A stretch of DNA of 64,000 nucleotides, taken from positions 1 through 64,000 of the forward strand of contig JANRLJ010000069.1 of the NCBI GenBank assembly GCA_033762735.1, in the 5' to 3' direction. The notes beneath the pieces are model-generated. The model was not told where the DNA came from, made no database searches, and saw only the letters and a program-made list of their open reading frames with translations. This document shows, in pieces, positions 16,058-24,502 of the stretch. A program made the position numbers and the translations under genes. Origin of the DNA: JANRLJ01 sp033762735 (GTDB lineage: Bacteria > Chloroflexota > Anaerolineae > Aggregatilineales > Phototrophicaceae). Every line of letters begins with the position of its first letter. Position 1 is the first letter of the stretch.

Positions 16058-17065
16058 ATGCTCACCGACACCTACAATCGCCCCCTGCGTGACCTGCGCA
16101 TTTCCGTCACTGACCGCTGCAATTTCCGCTGCACCTACTGTATGCCTGCCGAGGTCTACGGGGAGCATTACCGCTTTCTCCCGCGCACGGAAATTCTGAC
16201 GTTTGAGGAAATCGCCCGTCTGACGGGCATCTTCGTGCGTCTGGGCGCGGTCAAGGTGCGGCTGACGGGGGGCGAACCGCTGGTGCGGCAGGAACTCGAA
16301 ACGCTGGTGGCGATGCTGGATGCCATCGACGGTGTGGACGACATGGCGCTCACGACCAACGGCTACTATCTGCCACAGAAAGCACAGGCGCTTCATGACG
16401 CCGGATTGCGCCGGGTGACGATCAGCCTCGATTCACTGGATAACGCCGTTTTCCGCCGCATGAACGGGAAAAAAGCCAGTGTGGAACAAGTGCTGGCCGG
16501 AATTGACGCCGCGGAAAAGGCCGGGTTAGCGCCGATCAAAATCAACTGTGTGGTGCAGCGTGGCGTGAACGATCATACCATTGTCGATCTGGCACGTTAC
16601 AGCCGGGAACGCGGCTGGATTGTGCGCTTCATCGAGTATATGGACGTGGGCAACGTCAATGGCTGGGAGATGCAGGACGTGGTTTCGGCGGACGAAATCG
16701 TGGCGCGGATCGACGCCGCGCTGCCGCTGGAACAAATCGAGGCCAACTATCACGGCGAGGTCGCGCGGCGCTATCGTTACCGTGATGGCGGTGGGGAAAT
16801 TGGCCTGATTACGTCCGTGACGCAGCCTTTCTGCGGCGCGTGTAACCGGATGCGCCTTTCTGCCGATGGCAAAATCTATACCTGCCTGTTTGCGGCCAAC
16901 GGCACCGACCTGCGCGGGCCAATGCGCGACGGCGCCAGCGACGACGACCTTGAACAGATCGTGCGGGCAACCTGGGGCAAGCGCATCGACCGCTATTCCC
17001 AGCAGCGCTTTAAACTGCGTGAGGAAGGCACACCGAAGGTTGAGATGTACGCTATCGGAGGCTGA
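16058..17065 (+). CDS. moaA: GTP 3',8-cyclase MoaA (molybdenum cofactor synthesis)
   Basis: 335 residues, normal length. The radical-SAM cluster is CNFRCTYC (CX3CX2C), followed by the GGEP motif (RLTGGEPLVR) that holds SAM. The second cluster near the C-terminus is CGACNRMRLSADGKIYTC. The chain ends in the conserved IGG, the double glycine needed for radical generation. MoaA converts GTP to 3',8-cyclo-GTP, the first step toward molybdopterin. No other moa/moe gene is in the window, and the gene stands convergent with the YdeI-like gene. Confidence 0.95.
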   Translation: MLTDTYNRPLRDLRISVTDRCNFRCTYCMPAEVYGEHYRFLPRTEILTFEEIARLTGIFVRLGAVKVRLTGGEPLVRQELETLVAMLDAIDGVDDMALTTNGYYLPQKAQALHDAGLRRVTISLDSLDNAVFRRMNGKKASVEQVLAGIDAAEKAGLAPIKINCVVQRGVNDHTIVDLARYSRERGWIVRFIEYMDVGNVNGWEMQDVVSADEIVARIDAALPLEQIEANYHGEVARRYRYRDGGGEIGLITSVTQPFCGACNRMRLSADGKIYTCLFAANGTDLRGPMRDGASDDDLEQIVRATWGKRIDRYSQQRFKLREEGTPKVEMYAIGG

Positions 17066-17071
17066 GCCAGC

Positions 17072-17569
17072 TTAACGCCCGCTCAGGTCGATCAGCTTGC
17101 GCAGTTCATCCACGACGGCACGGGTGCGCTTCTGCCGCGTTTCCGGGCGTTTGGCGCGTTCGATATCATAGACCAGCGTCTTGCGGCGGCTCGGCGCGAG
17201 GGTGTCCCAGCGCTGCATCAGTTCCGGTTCTGCTTGCAGTTCAGCAGCGAGTTCGTCGGGGATGTCCACACGGTCAGGGTCGTGATCGGGCGCCAGTTCG
17301 ACCATCACCTCGCTCAGCACATCCAGCCCCGCCTGCTCCAGCCAGATTTTGCCGAACTTGAGGCAGCGCGTTCCGTCCGGTTGAAGATGCACCACGCGGC
17401 GAAAGGCGACCTCATCGAGTCTGCCTTCGACGTGCTTAATGCCTGCATCAGTCAGAGCATCGGCGACCGCGTCGGGAATGGGGACGTAGTGCTTCATATA
17501 GCCGTCGGCGACGGTAGGATCGAACAGGACTTGCGAGACAAAGGTGAATTGCAGCGGGTGTTCAGTCAT
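17072..17569 (-). CDS. YdeI/OmdA-family protein with N-terminal DUF1905
   Basis: 165 residues from ATG 17569 (MTEHPLQFTFV). The N-terminal half fits DUF1905: FTFVSQVLF, VPIPDAVADAL, a central LQPDGTRCLKFGK and an AGLDVLSEVMVEL strand. The C-terminal half is the helical YdeI/OmdA segment: IPDELAAELQAEPELMQRWD, then LAPSRRKTLVYDIERAKRPE. Family members are small cytoplasmic proteins linked to envelope or bacteriocin resistance, but their biochemical role is unknown. It ends 6 bases from the moaA stop, tail to tail. Confidence 0.75.
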   Translation of the reverse strand: MTEHPLQFTFVSQVLFDPTVADGYMKHYVPIPDAVADALTDAGIKHVEGRLDEVAFRRVVHLQPDGTRCLKFGKIWLEQAGLDVLSEVMVELAPDHDPDRVDIPDELAAELQAEPELMQRWDTLAPSRRKTLVYDIERAKRPETRQKRTRAVVDELRKLIDLSGR

Positions 17570-17660
17570 CACTGAGGGTGTGGCCTGTCTAAAACGTTCA
17601 GATTGGAGTGGCATTGCAGGGGACATGCGGCACACTCGGCTGCATGTCCCTGCTGAGAGA

Positions 17661-19415
17661 TTAACGAATGGTGGGGTCGCTGATCCAGATGTCGGGTGAG
17701 ACGCGCGTCGCCCCTTCGATGATGACGTTGGTGATGTACCCGTAGGCGAACTCGTAGACGTTCAGCCCGTTATAAGTCGAAATGACGGGTTTTTCCTGCC
17801 CGGTGCTGTTGTCGAAGACGCGAGTCACAGGCTCACACGCGATCTGCGCAGGTTCGGCGCAGATTTCCAGCGCGACCTGCACCGTGCGTGAAGTCGGATT
17901 ATCGAGCAGGTAAGTCACGCGGATATGGTTCCACGAGACGGCCACGCGCTGCCCTTCCTGCGCCACTTCCTGAACGCTGCGTGTCGCGACGGGCGTGACG
18001 TTGTTCAGCAGCAGGAGCAGCGGGCCACCGCCGGTCGGTGTGGGCGTGGGGCTGGGGCCGTTACACCAGGCGGCATCACAGAACGTCAGCGGGCGAACCC
18101 CTTCCAGCGTCGGCAGTGCGTCGAAAATTTCGCGGGGCAGGGTGGTAAAGCGCTGGTCGATGAACACGGCGAAATCCACACCGCTGACGAACATCATGTT
18201 GGACTCGTTGAAGTTACGATACCATGCGCGGAATTCGGTGCCGCCGGGCATGATGCCCATATATTGCAGCGCGGCCACGTCCAGATAGGCGAAGGCGAAA
18301 CGCGCTTCCGCGATGAACCGCGAGCCTTCCTCGGTGGCCTCGCCTTCGATCACTTCTGGCGCGGGCGGATTTTCTGCCTGATTGTTCGCGCCGAAAACGG
18401 TCAGGCTGCAAAAATCGGCTGAATCGGCCAGCGTATCGTCCACCACAAAGGCGAAATTCACAGTGACCGCCGTGATGAGCGCCTGCTCAATCGCCGTGCA
18501 GCGTTCGATGCTGGTTTCGCCCTGCCACCCGTTGGGGCGGACTCCTACGCCGAGCGCGGCATCGCTCAGCAGTTCCAGGTTGAAGCGGGCATTGCGGTAG
18601 CCGATGACGGGCGCGACCCCGGTCACGGTCGCCCATTCCGGCGGGCGCACCCCGTTGCCCAGTTCCAGGTCGGCCAGCACTTCCAGATCAGCCACCGCAT
18701 CCTGAAGCAGCGAGGGGGAATTTTCCTCGACGTTGCGAATCCAGCCGTTGGGACGGTTGTTCAGGCCGAGCACCTCATCCGCCAGGCGTTCCAGGTCACC
18801 ACGCAGCGCTAACGCCTGTGCAGGGAGCGCGGCCTGAATTTCAGGCGCAGCGAAGATGGCGGCGATCAGCTCATTTTCGGTTTCAAAACGCACCGCTGCG
18901 CAGTAATCCACCACCGACTGCGGGGTTTCGGGACGGACGTTATAAATCTGGTCGAGCAGGCGGACGAGGTTTTGCAGCGTTCGGTCGCAGCGGTAAATGA
19001 GCGAGGCGCCGTTCCAGCTATCGGGACGGTCGCTGCCACCAAACACCACATCGGCCATCAGTTCGAGGTCATGGCGCACGTTGCGGGAAAGAATTTCGGG
19101 AAGCGGGCTGGTCGCGCCGAACCAGCCCGGCGGGCGCTCACCCACCCCATAGACAGCATCGGCCAACTGCTCGTTGTCGAACCACAGGTCGGCTGCAAAG
19201 GTGACGGTGCTGAGGTCGGCGTTGAGCGTCCAGTTCGGCGGGCGCACGCCCTCACCCAAAACCTGGTTTGCCAGCACCTCAATGTCCTGGCGTGTTTGCA
19301 GCAGAAAGGCCTCAAACAGATTGGCCTGCTGCTGGGGCGCGGCCCAGACGAGGAACACACTGCCAGACAGGACAAGAACCGCCAGAAGAAGAAGTAGTCT
19401 CAACCGTCGCTTCAT
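17661..19415 (-). CDS. Secreted repeat protein (six 36-residue LExLADxxLGxGxRPxGW units)
   Basis: 584 residues from ATG 19415, with AAGGA 9 bases upstream. A signal sequence (MKRRLRLLLLLAVLVLSGSV) is followed by repeats at about 44, 81, 116, 207, 243 and 279, e.g. DIEVLANQVLGEGVRPPNW and DLERLADEVLGLNNRPNGW. Each set of three repeats is followed by a region bounded by two cysteines (about 143-172 and 306-345), so the N-terminal half is a two-fold duplication. A central domain, a PTPTPTGGG linker and a C-terminal beta-rich domain (about 490-584) follow. I do not recognise the family; the repeats suggest an extracellular binding scaffold. Confidence 0.75.
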   Translation of the reverse strand: MKRRLRLLLLLAVLVLSGSVFLVWAAPQQQANLFEAFLLQTRQDIEVLANQVLGEGVRPPNWTLNADLSTVTFAADLWFDNEQLADAVYGVGERPPGWFGATSPLPEILSRNVRHDLELMADVVFGGSDRPDSWNGASLIYRCDRTLQNLVRLLDQIYNVRPETPQSVVDYCAAVRFETENELIAAIFAAPEIQAALPAQALALRGDLERLADEVLGLNNRPNGWIRNVEENSPSLLQDAVADLEVLADLELGNGVRPPEWATVTGVAPVIGYRNARFNLELLSDAALGVGVRPNGWQGETSIERCTAIEQALITAVTVNFAFVVDDTLADSADFCSLTVFGANNQAENPPAPEVIEGEATEEGSRFIAEARFAFAYLDVAALQYMGIMPGGTEFRAWYRNFNESNMMFVSGVDFAVFIDQRFTTLPREIFDALPTLEGVRPLTFCDAAWCNGPSPTPTPTGGGPLLLLLNNVTPVATRSVQEVAQEGQRVAVSWNHIRVTYLLDNPTSRTVQVALEICAEPAQIACEPVTRVFDNSTGQEKPVISTYNGLNVYEFAYGYITNVIIEGATRVSPDIWISDPTIR

Positions 19416-19586
19416 CACCATCATTCCTTTTAACAAAGTCTGCCTGCGATTATACACCGCTGTGGGCAAACGCATAAGCAGGATGGAAGGGCTATGTGGC
19501 GGAGATTCTTGTTGCAGGAAGGCTCATTCCCTAAAGACAAAAATACGTTACACTTCATTTAGCTTATCAGAGGGAGATGGATTCCC

Positions 19587-20177
19587 ATGCAGGTCTACGA
19601 CGAACTCTCAGACGATATCATCAAACAGAAACAGTGGAGCGAGGCCGAACTTCGCAAGCGCGGCTATGAATATTATCTGCGCAAGAAGGAACTGACGATG
19701 GTGCGCGAGCTGCCCGCCAGCGAAGCCCCCAAGCGGATTCGCACATCGGACGGCCAGGAACTCATCGCACAGGCAGGTTATCTGATCTGCTATCGCCCCG
19801 GTGACCATGTCCGCCCGCGTCTGGATGATTACGAACACTGGCCGGTGGAGCCATCGGTTTTCAGCAAGACCTATCGGCAGTGGGATCGCCCCGACTGGGA
19901 ACCGAACGCCGCCGTGCGCCATCTGATGCGCCTGGGCTGCCAGCCCTATTATAAGTGTGCGGGGGTATGGGCGAAGCGGTTGACGCAAGATGCGCTGCTG
20001 CAAAGCATGGAACACCGCCGCCCGGTGCTGGTGGAGGCGGGCGAATATGTCGCGGTGGGGGTGGATGGTGAACCCTACAGCATGGGTGAGAAGACCTTCC
20101 ACTCCCGTTACGAACGCCCGACCAAACCCGCCATCAGCCTGAGCGAAAAACTCAAAAAGCTGCTGGGGCGGGTATGA
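19587..20177 (+). CDS. PGDYG-domain protein
   Basis: 196 residues with a GGGAGA ribosome-binding site. The N-terminus is helical and charged. From about 60 it reads AQAGYLICYRPGD … DDYEHWPVEPSVFSKTYRQW, which matches the PGDYG pattern (a gated GDY-x-W-P-V … F … Y motif). A second related stretch, VEAGEYVAVGVDGEPYSMGE, follows. The function of this domain is not established. The protein is cytoplasmic, with no signal or membrane segment. It sits tail to tail with the GAF gene. Confidence 0.6.
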   Translation: MQVYDELSDDIIKQKQWSEAELRKRGYEYYLRKKELTMVRELPASEAPKRIRTSDGQELIAQAGYLICYRPGDHVRPRLDDYEHWPVEPSVFSKTYRQWDRPDWEPNAAVRHLMRLGCQPYYKCAGVWAKRLTQDALLQSMEHRRPVLVEAGEYVAVGVDGEPYSMGEKTFHSRYERPTKPAISLSEKLKKLLGRV

Positions 20178-20180
20178 GCG

Positions 20181-20891
20181 CTACCGCACAGCGCGGTTCA
20201 GCCCGGCCTGTGCGGTTTGCAGATAGGTGAGCACTTCGCTGTCAGATGCACCATGCCGCACGGCATCAATGGTGTGTTCGAGGGTCGAATGGGCGAATTC
20301 GGTCACGCGGCGCAGTTCGCGGTGGCTGCGGTCGAGGTCGCGATAGGTCAGGCGAAGTTCTTCCTCGATGCGCTGGCGGGCGATCAGTTCGCTGCGCAGT
20401 TCGATTTCGGTGATCACCGACTGTGCCAGATCGCGCATGATCTCGACTTCCTGCTCCGTCCACTGCCGGGGGGCGCTGTCAATGATGCAGAACGACCCCA
20501 GCCCGACTCCCTCGGACGTTTGCAGCGGCATCCCCAGGTAGCCGATCACATTCAGATCAGGAATTGCCAGGTTATCATGCACCAGCGGGTGTTTGCGCGC
20601 GTCTTCAATCACCAGCGGCTCGTTCGTGGCGACGACGTGCTGGCAGAAGGAATGGGAGAGGGGCGTCTCCCGCTTCGATGCCCAGGGTTCGGGCAGGCCG
20701 ATGGCGCTCTTAAAGAACTGCCGGTTGGCATCCACCAGCGTCACCAGCGAAACAGGCGCGTTGACAATGCAGCTGGCGAGGCGCGTCAGGCGGTCGAAGC
20801 TCTCCTCGGCAGGGGTGTCGAGCAGAAGCAGGTTGCGAAGAATTTCCAGGCGTTTCGAATTTCCAATAATCGAACGGTCAGCGAAGGGCAC
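20181..20891 (-). CDS. GAF-domain sensor protein
   Basis: 236 residues from a GTG at 20891. The GAF domain covers about 15-170: LLLLDTPAEESFDRLTRLAS, VSLVTLVDANRQFFKS, the SHSFCQHVV helix, YLGMPLQTSEGVGLGSFCIID and WTEQEVEIMRDLAQ. This is the subtype often fused to kinases or cyclases. Here a coiled-coil tail follows (ARQRIEEELRLTYRDLDRSHRELRRV, split over about 172-200) but no output domain. It may bind a small molecule and act through a partner. The gene is complete. Confidence 0.8.
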   Translation of the reverse strand: MPFADRSIIGNSKRLEILRNLLLLDTPAEESFDRLTRLASCIVNAPVSLVTLVDANRQFFKSAIGLPEPWASKRETPLSHSFCQHVVATNEPLVIEDARKHPLVHDNLAIPDLNVIGYLGMPLQTSEGVGLGSFCIIDSAPRQWTEQEVEIMRDLAQSVITEIELRSELIARQRIEEELRLTYRDLDRSHRELRRVTEFAHSTLEHTIDAVRHGASDSEVLTYLQTAQAGLNRAVR

Positions 20892-21090
20892 GGTGATACG
20901 ACTCCATCAAGGGCTGTATAGGATAAGTGCGACGTTGAGGTGGAAGACGGTTAGGAAGTGAGGTTGTTGGTTCTTCTACACAGCGAATTCCAGTAAACTG
21001 ATGTAAGTATACGGCTAGTTCTTCCGTTTCACAAACGTTTGCATACTGCCTTTAAGTCCACTTTATCAAAAATTCATGCTGAATTCAGAA

Positions 21091-21122
21091 ATAAAAACCC
21101 CGGTGGACACATGCAACCGGGG
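21091..21122 (-). terminator. Rho-independent terminator of the sigma operon
   Basis: On the minus strand the stem CCCCGGT pairs with ACCGGGG, and TTTTTATTT follows. It lies about 35 bases past the stop of the gene at 21156. Confidence 0.8.
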
Positions 21123-21155
21123 CAGGGCATCAAGTGCGCGGTAAGAAAAGCGAAA

Positions 21156-21728
21156 TCAGGCTTCGGTGTCTTCGTCGGTGTCCTCGCCCAGGACGATCTC
21201 GACCAGCTTGAGCAGCACGACGGGCATCAGCGTCAGCAGTGCCAGCGCGGCTTCGGGGTTGGAATGGTAGACCGCCGCTGCCTCATCCAGCATGACCTTC
21301 ATCACGTCGATCACCAGCACGTACAGTCCCGCCACCTGAGCAAAGACCGCCTCGACCGCTGCCGGGTCTGCCATCGTATTCAGGAGCATCCAGCTTGCGC
21401 CGACCATCAGCGGCAGCGCGGCTACCGTGACCAGTTGCAGCGCCACCTGCAGGGCGGCTTCGTTCAGTTCGGGCGAGGCGCTGAGCGAGGTTTCCTGTTC
21501 TTCCTTCACCGTCTCTGCCAGCCGCGCCATAATCGTGACAGCCAGCCGCCGCGGTGCCCGCTCGAAAGGGGCAGTGCGCAGCATCGAGTCGACCTTTTGC
21601 AGGCTGGAGTAATGCCTGGCTTCTTTGGGTTCGCTGTTGAGGTAGCTTTCCAGTTCGTGCTGTACTTCAGCAGGAAGTTCTGTGTCCAGCGATTCCTGCA
21701 TCAACAGGCGTTTGCGTTCTTCCGGCAT
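21156..21728 (-). CDS. Putative anti-sigma factor, membrane protein
   Basis: 190 residues, starting 3 bases after the sigma gene stop. The N-terminus (DTELPAEVQHELESYLNSEP) looks like the helical start of anti-sigma proteins, but the zinc-binding HX3CX2C motif is absent. Two or three hydrophobic segments follow (LVTVAALPLMVGASWMLL; VAGLYVLVIDVMKVML; ALALLTLMPVVLLKLVEIVL) and an acidic tail. The role as sigma partner comes from gene order and general build, not from a conserved motif. It is transcribed with the sigma gene and ends at the terminator at 21091-21122. Confidence 0.6.
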   Translation of the reverse strand: MPEERKRLLMQESLDTELPAEVQHELESYLNSEPKEARHYSSLQKVDSMLRTAPFERAPRRLAVTIMARLAETVKEEQETSLSASPELNEAALQVALQLVTVAALPLMVGASWMLLNTMADPAAVEAVFAQVAGLYVLVIDVMKVMLDEAAAVYHSNPEAALALLTLMPVVLLKLVEIVLGEDTDEDTEA

Positions 21729-21731
21729 GAC

Positions 21732-22343
21732 CTAGATTCCTTCTTCCACCAGGCGATTCCCCAGGCCACGCGCAGAAGTGGAGGGGCGATCTGGCACTTC
21801 ACCCAGCATCTCCGCCAGCATTTGCCGGGCACGAAATAAACGGCTCTTGATTGCGCTTTCGGTCGTATCGAGCATCTGGGCGATCTCGACATAAGAATAG
21901 TCATACCAGTAGCGCAGGACTACGGCAGTGCGGTAATCCGGCGCGAGATCGTTGAGCATGGCCTGAATGCGGCGGCTGCGTTCGTTGTTGAGCGCCACCT
22001 GTTCCGGCTGTGGGTCATCGCTCGCCAGCGAGAGCGTGGCCGGGATCGGTTCATCAATTGAAATCTGCACCCCGCGCCGTTTGCGCAGTCGGTCGATGCA
22101 GTGGTTGGAGGCGATGCTCAGCAGCCAGGTCTTGAATGGCCTGTCCTGATCGTAGCGTTTCAGGTTGGAATAGGCGCGCAAAAAGGCTTCCTGCGCGGCG
22201 TCTTCCGCTTCTGCGCCATCGCCCAGAATGCGATAGCACAGGTTGTAGACGGCATCCTGGAAGGTATAGACCAGTTCTGCAAAAGCGTCCTGATCGCCGT
22301 CTATCGCGGCATTTACCCATTGGGTGATAATTGGATCGGACAC
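21732..22343 (-). CDS. ECF (RpoE-type) RNA polymerase sigma factor
   Basis: 203 residues from a GTG at 22343 with GGGGGAG about 8 bases upstream. Region 2 is clear (YNLCYRILGDGAEAEDAAQE, then PFKTWLLSIASNHCIDRLRK), as is region 4 (LNDLAPDYRTAVVLRYWYD … SYVEIAQMLDTTESAIKSRL). Regions 1.1 and 3 are missing, as expected for ECF sigmas. It would direct a stress or envelope regulon under control of the adjacent membrane protein. Which promoters it recognises cannot be read from this window. Confidence 0.92.
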   Translation of the reverse strand: MSDPIITQWVNAAIDGDQDAFAELVYTFQDAVYNLCYRILGDGAEAEDAAQEAFLRAYSNLKRYDQDRPFKTWLLSIASNHCIDRLRKRRGVQISIDEPIPATLSLASDDPQPEQVALNNERSRRIQAMLNDLAPDYRTAVVLRYWYDYSYVEIAQMLDTTESAIKSRLFRARQMLAEMLGEVPDRPSTSARGLGNRLVEEGI

Positions 22344-22507
22344 GTTACTGCTCCCCCTGTCGGTTGATGATCAAGGCGCACTGTCCATCGACCTGTTGTG
22401 TTCCATCAACCTTCTTCGTCACGCCAATTATACCCCTTCTTGGGTCAGCCGTCGCCCGAACCAGTGGTGTATTTTGGCAGCAGTTCCGTAACCAGTCGTC
22501 CATCTGC

Positions 22508-23323
22508 TTATTGCAGCCGCAGGCTTTGCTGCTGCACCTCGTCTATCGCTTCCAACGTGTCCTGCAGGCTGGAGATTTCGTCCTGAATCTCCAGGCGAAG
22601 GCGTTGCGCCCGTCCACTGTCTACTTCCTTCGTGCCCAGCCGCGCCATCTGTGCGTAGATCGTGCCCAGCGAGGAAAGGGTGCTTTCCAGTTGAATTTCC
22701 GCCCGACGCACACTGTTGACGGTCGCCTCAAGGTTAATCAACTGCTGTTCAAGCTGCTGAACCTGCCGTTCCAGTTCGCGCCGCACCGCCGGGTCGGTTT
22801 CCCGTTCCATGCGCTGGCGGGTTTTATCAAGCTGCTGCGGCACCTGGCGGCGGTCGCGCTCGACCAGTTCATTTTCCTCGAAGGCATCCACATGCAGCGC
22901 CAGATCGTACATGTGGCCGATCCAGTCGTTGATGTCGTCCACCGTGCCCATCAACTGCATCCGCATCGCGCCGCTGGCCCGCCGCGCCAGTTCCAGCATG
23001 TTGCGGCGGTATTCCATCGCAGAGCGCACCCGGTCACGCGAGACGCGGCTCTTGATGCGCCCCAGGTCGTAGCGTGTCTCGAACTCGGCGGCGATGGCGT
23101 CCTGCGCAGCCTGCGGGTCGGTCAGTGTCGCGCCGATGAAGGCGGCTTCCGCGATCAGCCCGACGACCAGCCACATCCAGTCCTGCCAGAAGGGGGCGAT
23201 ACTGGAAATGTCGGCAAACAGGAACAGGATCATTGTGACGATGGCGGTCACCACTGTCTGCCAACTGAAAACAGCGTTTCTTAAAACCGCGCCTGTCGCG
23301 CGTTGACGAATGTCGTCGGCCAT
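22508..23323 (-). CDS. Membrane-anchored coiled-coil protein of unknown function
   Basis: 271 residues. Two hydrophobic helices lie near the N-terminus (TVVTAIVTMILFLFADIS; MWLVVGLIAEAAFIGATL). A long, almost entirely helical and charged segment follows (about 95-271), rich in heptad-like L/E/R patterns such as RRELERQVQQLEQQLINLEA. I recognise no named family. The build suggests a peripheral cytoplasmic coiled coil tethered to the membrane. It is transcribed toward the sigma operon, separated from it by 164 bases, and diverges from the rhodopsin gene. Confidence 0.7.
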   Translation of the reverse strand: MADDIRQRATGAVLRNAVFSWQTVVTAIVTMILFLFADISSIAPFWQDWMWLVVGLIAEAAFIGATLTDPQAAQDAIAAEFETRYDLGRIKSRVSRDRVRSAMEYRRNMLELARRASGAMRMQLMGTVDDINDWIGHMYDLALHVDAFEENELVERDRRQVPQQLDKTRQRMERETDPAVRRELERQVQQLEQQLINLEATVNSVRRAEIQLESTLSSLGTIYAQMARLGTKEVDSGRAQRLRLEIQDEISSLQDTLEAIDEVQQQSLRLQ

Positions 23324-23516
23324 AGCCTTCGCTTCCTGTGTATGCTCTATCCCTCATTACGCAGCGACAGCCCGCCGCGTTGCATGTGCGTCGATGTTAA
23401 CACAAAAGCGAGTGGTGGATAAGCAGCATTCGATGACCCTGGGCCAATCGTTCGGGCGCATTCACCAATTCTTAAAATGAGGTCAATATCATCCTCATGA
23501 TCGTTCATTACTATAT

Positions 23517-23554
23517 ATTTCAGAATGTTCAATAAATTCTGAATATTCTGAAAT
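23517..23554 (+). promoter_or_regulatory. Candidate operator upstream of the rhodopsin gene
   Basis: Three copies of one 9-10 base motif in 38 bases: ATTTCAGAAT (23517-23526, inverted), ATTCTGAAT (23536-23544) and ATTCTGAAAT (23545-23554). The first and third form a perfect 10-base inverted repeat. The block is 35-72 bases before the rhodopsin start, where a regulator controlling light- or oxygen-dependent expression could bind. No regulator is identified. Confidence 0.4.
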
Positions 23555-23588
23555 AAAAATACATCACAGTTATGAGGAATGTAGCCCT

Positions 23589-24416
23589 ATGCCTGAGTTA
23601 ACGCTGTCGCAGTATTCCCTCGTCTACAATGCCTTCTCGTTTACGTTTGCAGCGATGTTCGCAACGTTCATCTTCCTGGTGCTGAACCGGGGAAACGTTG
23701 CGCCCAGCCTGCGCAATGCAATTACGATGTCGGCGCTGGTGGTCGCCATCGCTGGATACCATTACCTCCGCATCTTTGAAAGCTGGCAGGATGCCTTCAC
23801 CATTTCTGACGCGACCGAGGCTGGTGCATTCGTCTACCTCGCCAGCGGGGAACCCTTCAATGACGCTTATCGTTATATCGACTGGCTGCTGACCGTGCCG
23901 CTGCTGGTGGCCGAGCTGATCGCCGTGATGTCCCTGCGTGGGAGCAAAGCGGGCTGGATGACGTTTCGGCTGGCGACCGCGGCAGCACTGATGGTCATCC
24001 TGGGCTATCCCGGTGAAATTGCAGATTCAACCAGTACCCGCGCCCTGTGGGGGTTCATCAGTACCATTCCGTTTCTGTACATCCTTTACGAACTGTTCGT
24101 CGGGCTTGGACCGGCAATTCAGGCTGAAAGCGGCCAGGTGAAAGTGCTGCTGCGCAATATCCGGCTGCTGCTGCTGGCGACCTGGGGCTTCTACCCGATT
24201 GTGTACCTGATCCCCATTCTGTTCGGGAGTGCAACCGGGAGCGCGGCGCTGCTGGTGGCCGTACAGATCGGTTATTGCATCGCCGACGTAGCAGCCAAGT
24301 GCGGCTATGGCGTGATGATCTATGCCATTGCTCGTACCAAGACTATTGAGAAAGGGCTGGATGCCGGCGTAAGTGATGAGATGCTGCGTCAGCCAGCGCC
24401 AGCAGTGGGTGACTGA
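23589..24416 (+). CDS. Xanthorhodopsin-like light-driven proton pump
   Basis: 275 residues, seven membrane helices. Helix C reads RYIDWLLTVPLLVAE, giving Asp98 (proton acceptor), Thr102 and Glu109 (proton donor), the D-T-E motif of outward H+ pumps. L106 is at the spectral-tuning position, where Leu indicates green absorption. His58 in helix B (GYHYLR) is the usual partner of the acceptor. The Schiff-base lysine is K237 (DVAAKCGYG). In helix E, RALWGFIST puts Gly155 where bacteriorhodopsin has Trp138, the opening that admits a carotenoid antenna in xanthorhodopsin. No retinal or carotenoid synthesis gene is nearby. A GAGG lies about 12 bases before the ATG. Confidence 0.95.
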   Translation: MPELTLSQYSLVYNAFSFTFAAMFATFIFLVLNRGNVAPSLRNAITMSALVVAIAGYHYLRIFESWQDAFTISDATEAGAFVYLASGEPFNDAYRYIDWLLTVPLLVAELIAVMSLRGSKAGWMTFRLATAAALMVILGYPGEIADSTSTRALWGFISTIPFLYILYELFVGLGPAIQAESGQVKVLLRNIRLLLLATWGFYPIVYLIPILFGSATGSAALLVAVQIGYCIADVAAKCGYGVMIYAIARTKTIEKGLDAGVSDEMLRQPAPAVGD

Positions 24417-24444
24417 GGCAGCTTTCGTAGGCGAATCGGTAAAC

Positions 24445-24478
24445 AAAAAGCGAGTGAGATTATTTTCACCCGCTTTTT
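24445..24478. terminator. Bidirectional rho-independent terminator
   Basis: AAAAAGCG-A-GTGA pairs with TCAC-C-CGCTTTTT around an 8-base loop, with A and T tracts on the two sides. It serves both the rhodopsin gene (+) and pspA (-), which converge here. Confidence 0.85.
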
Positions 24479-24502
24479 GTTTTGGGCAGAATCTTGTTTG
24501 CG

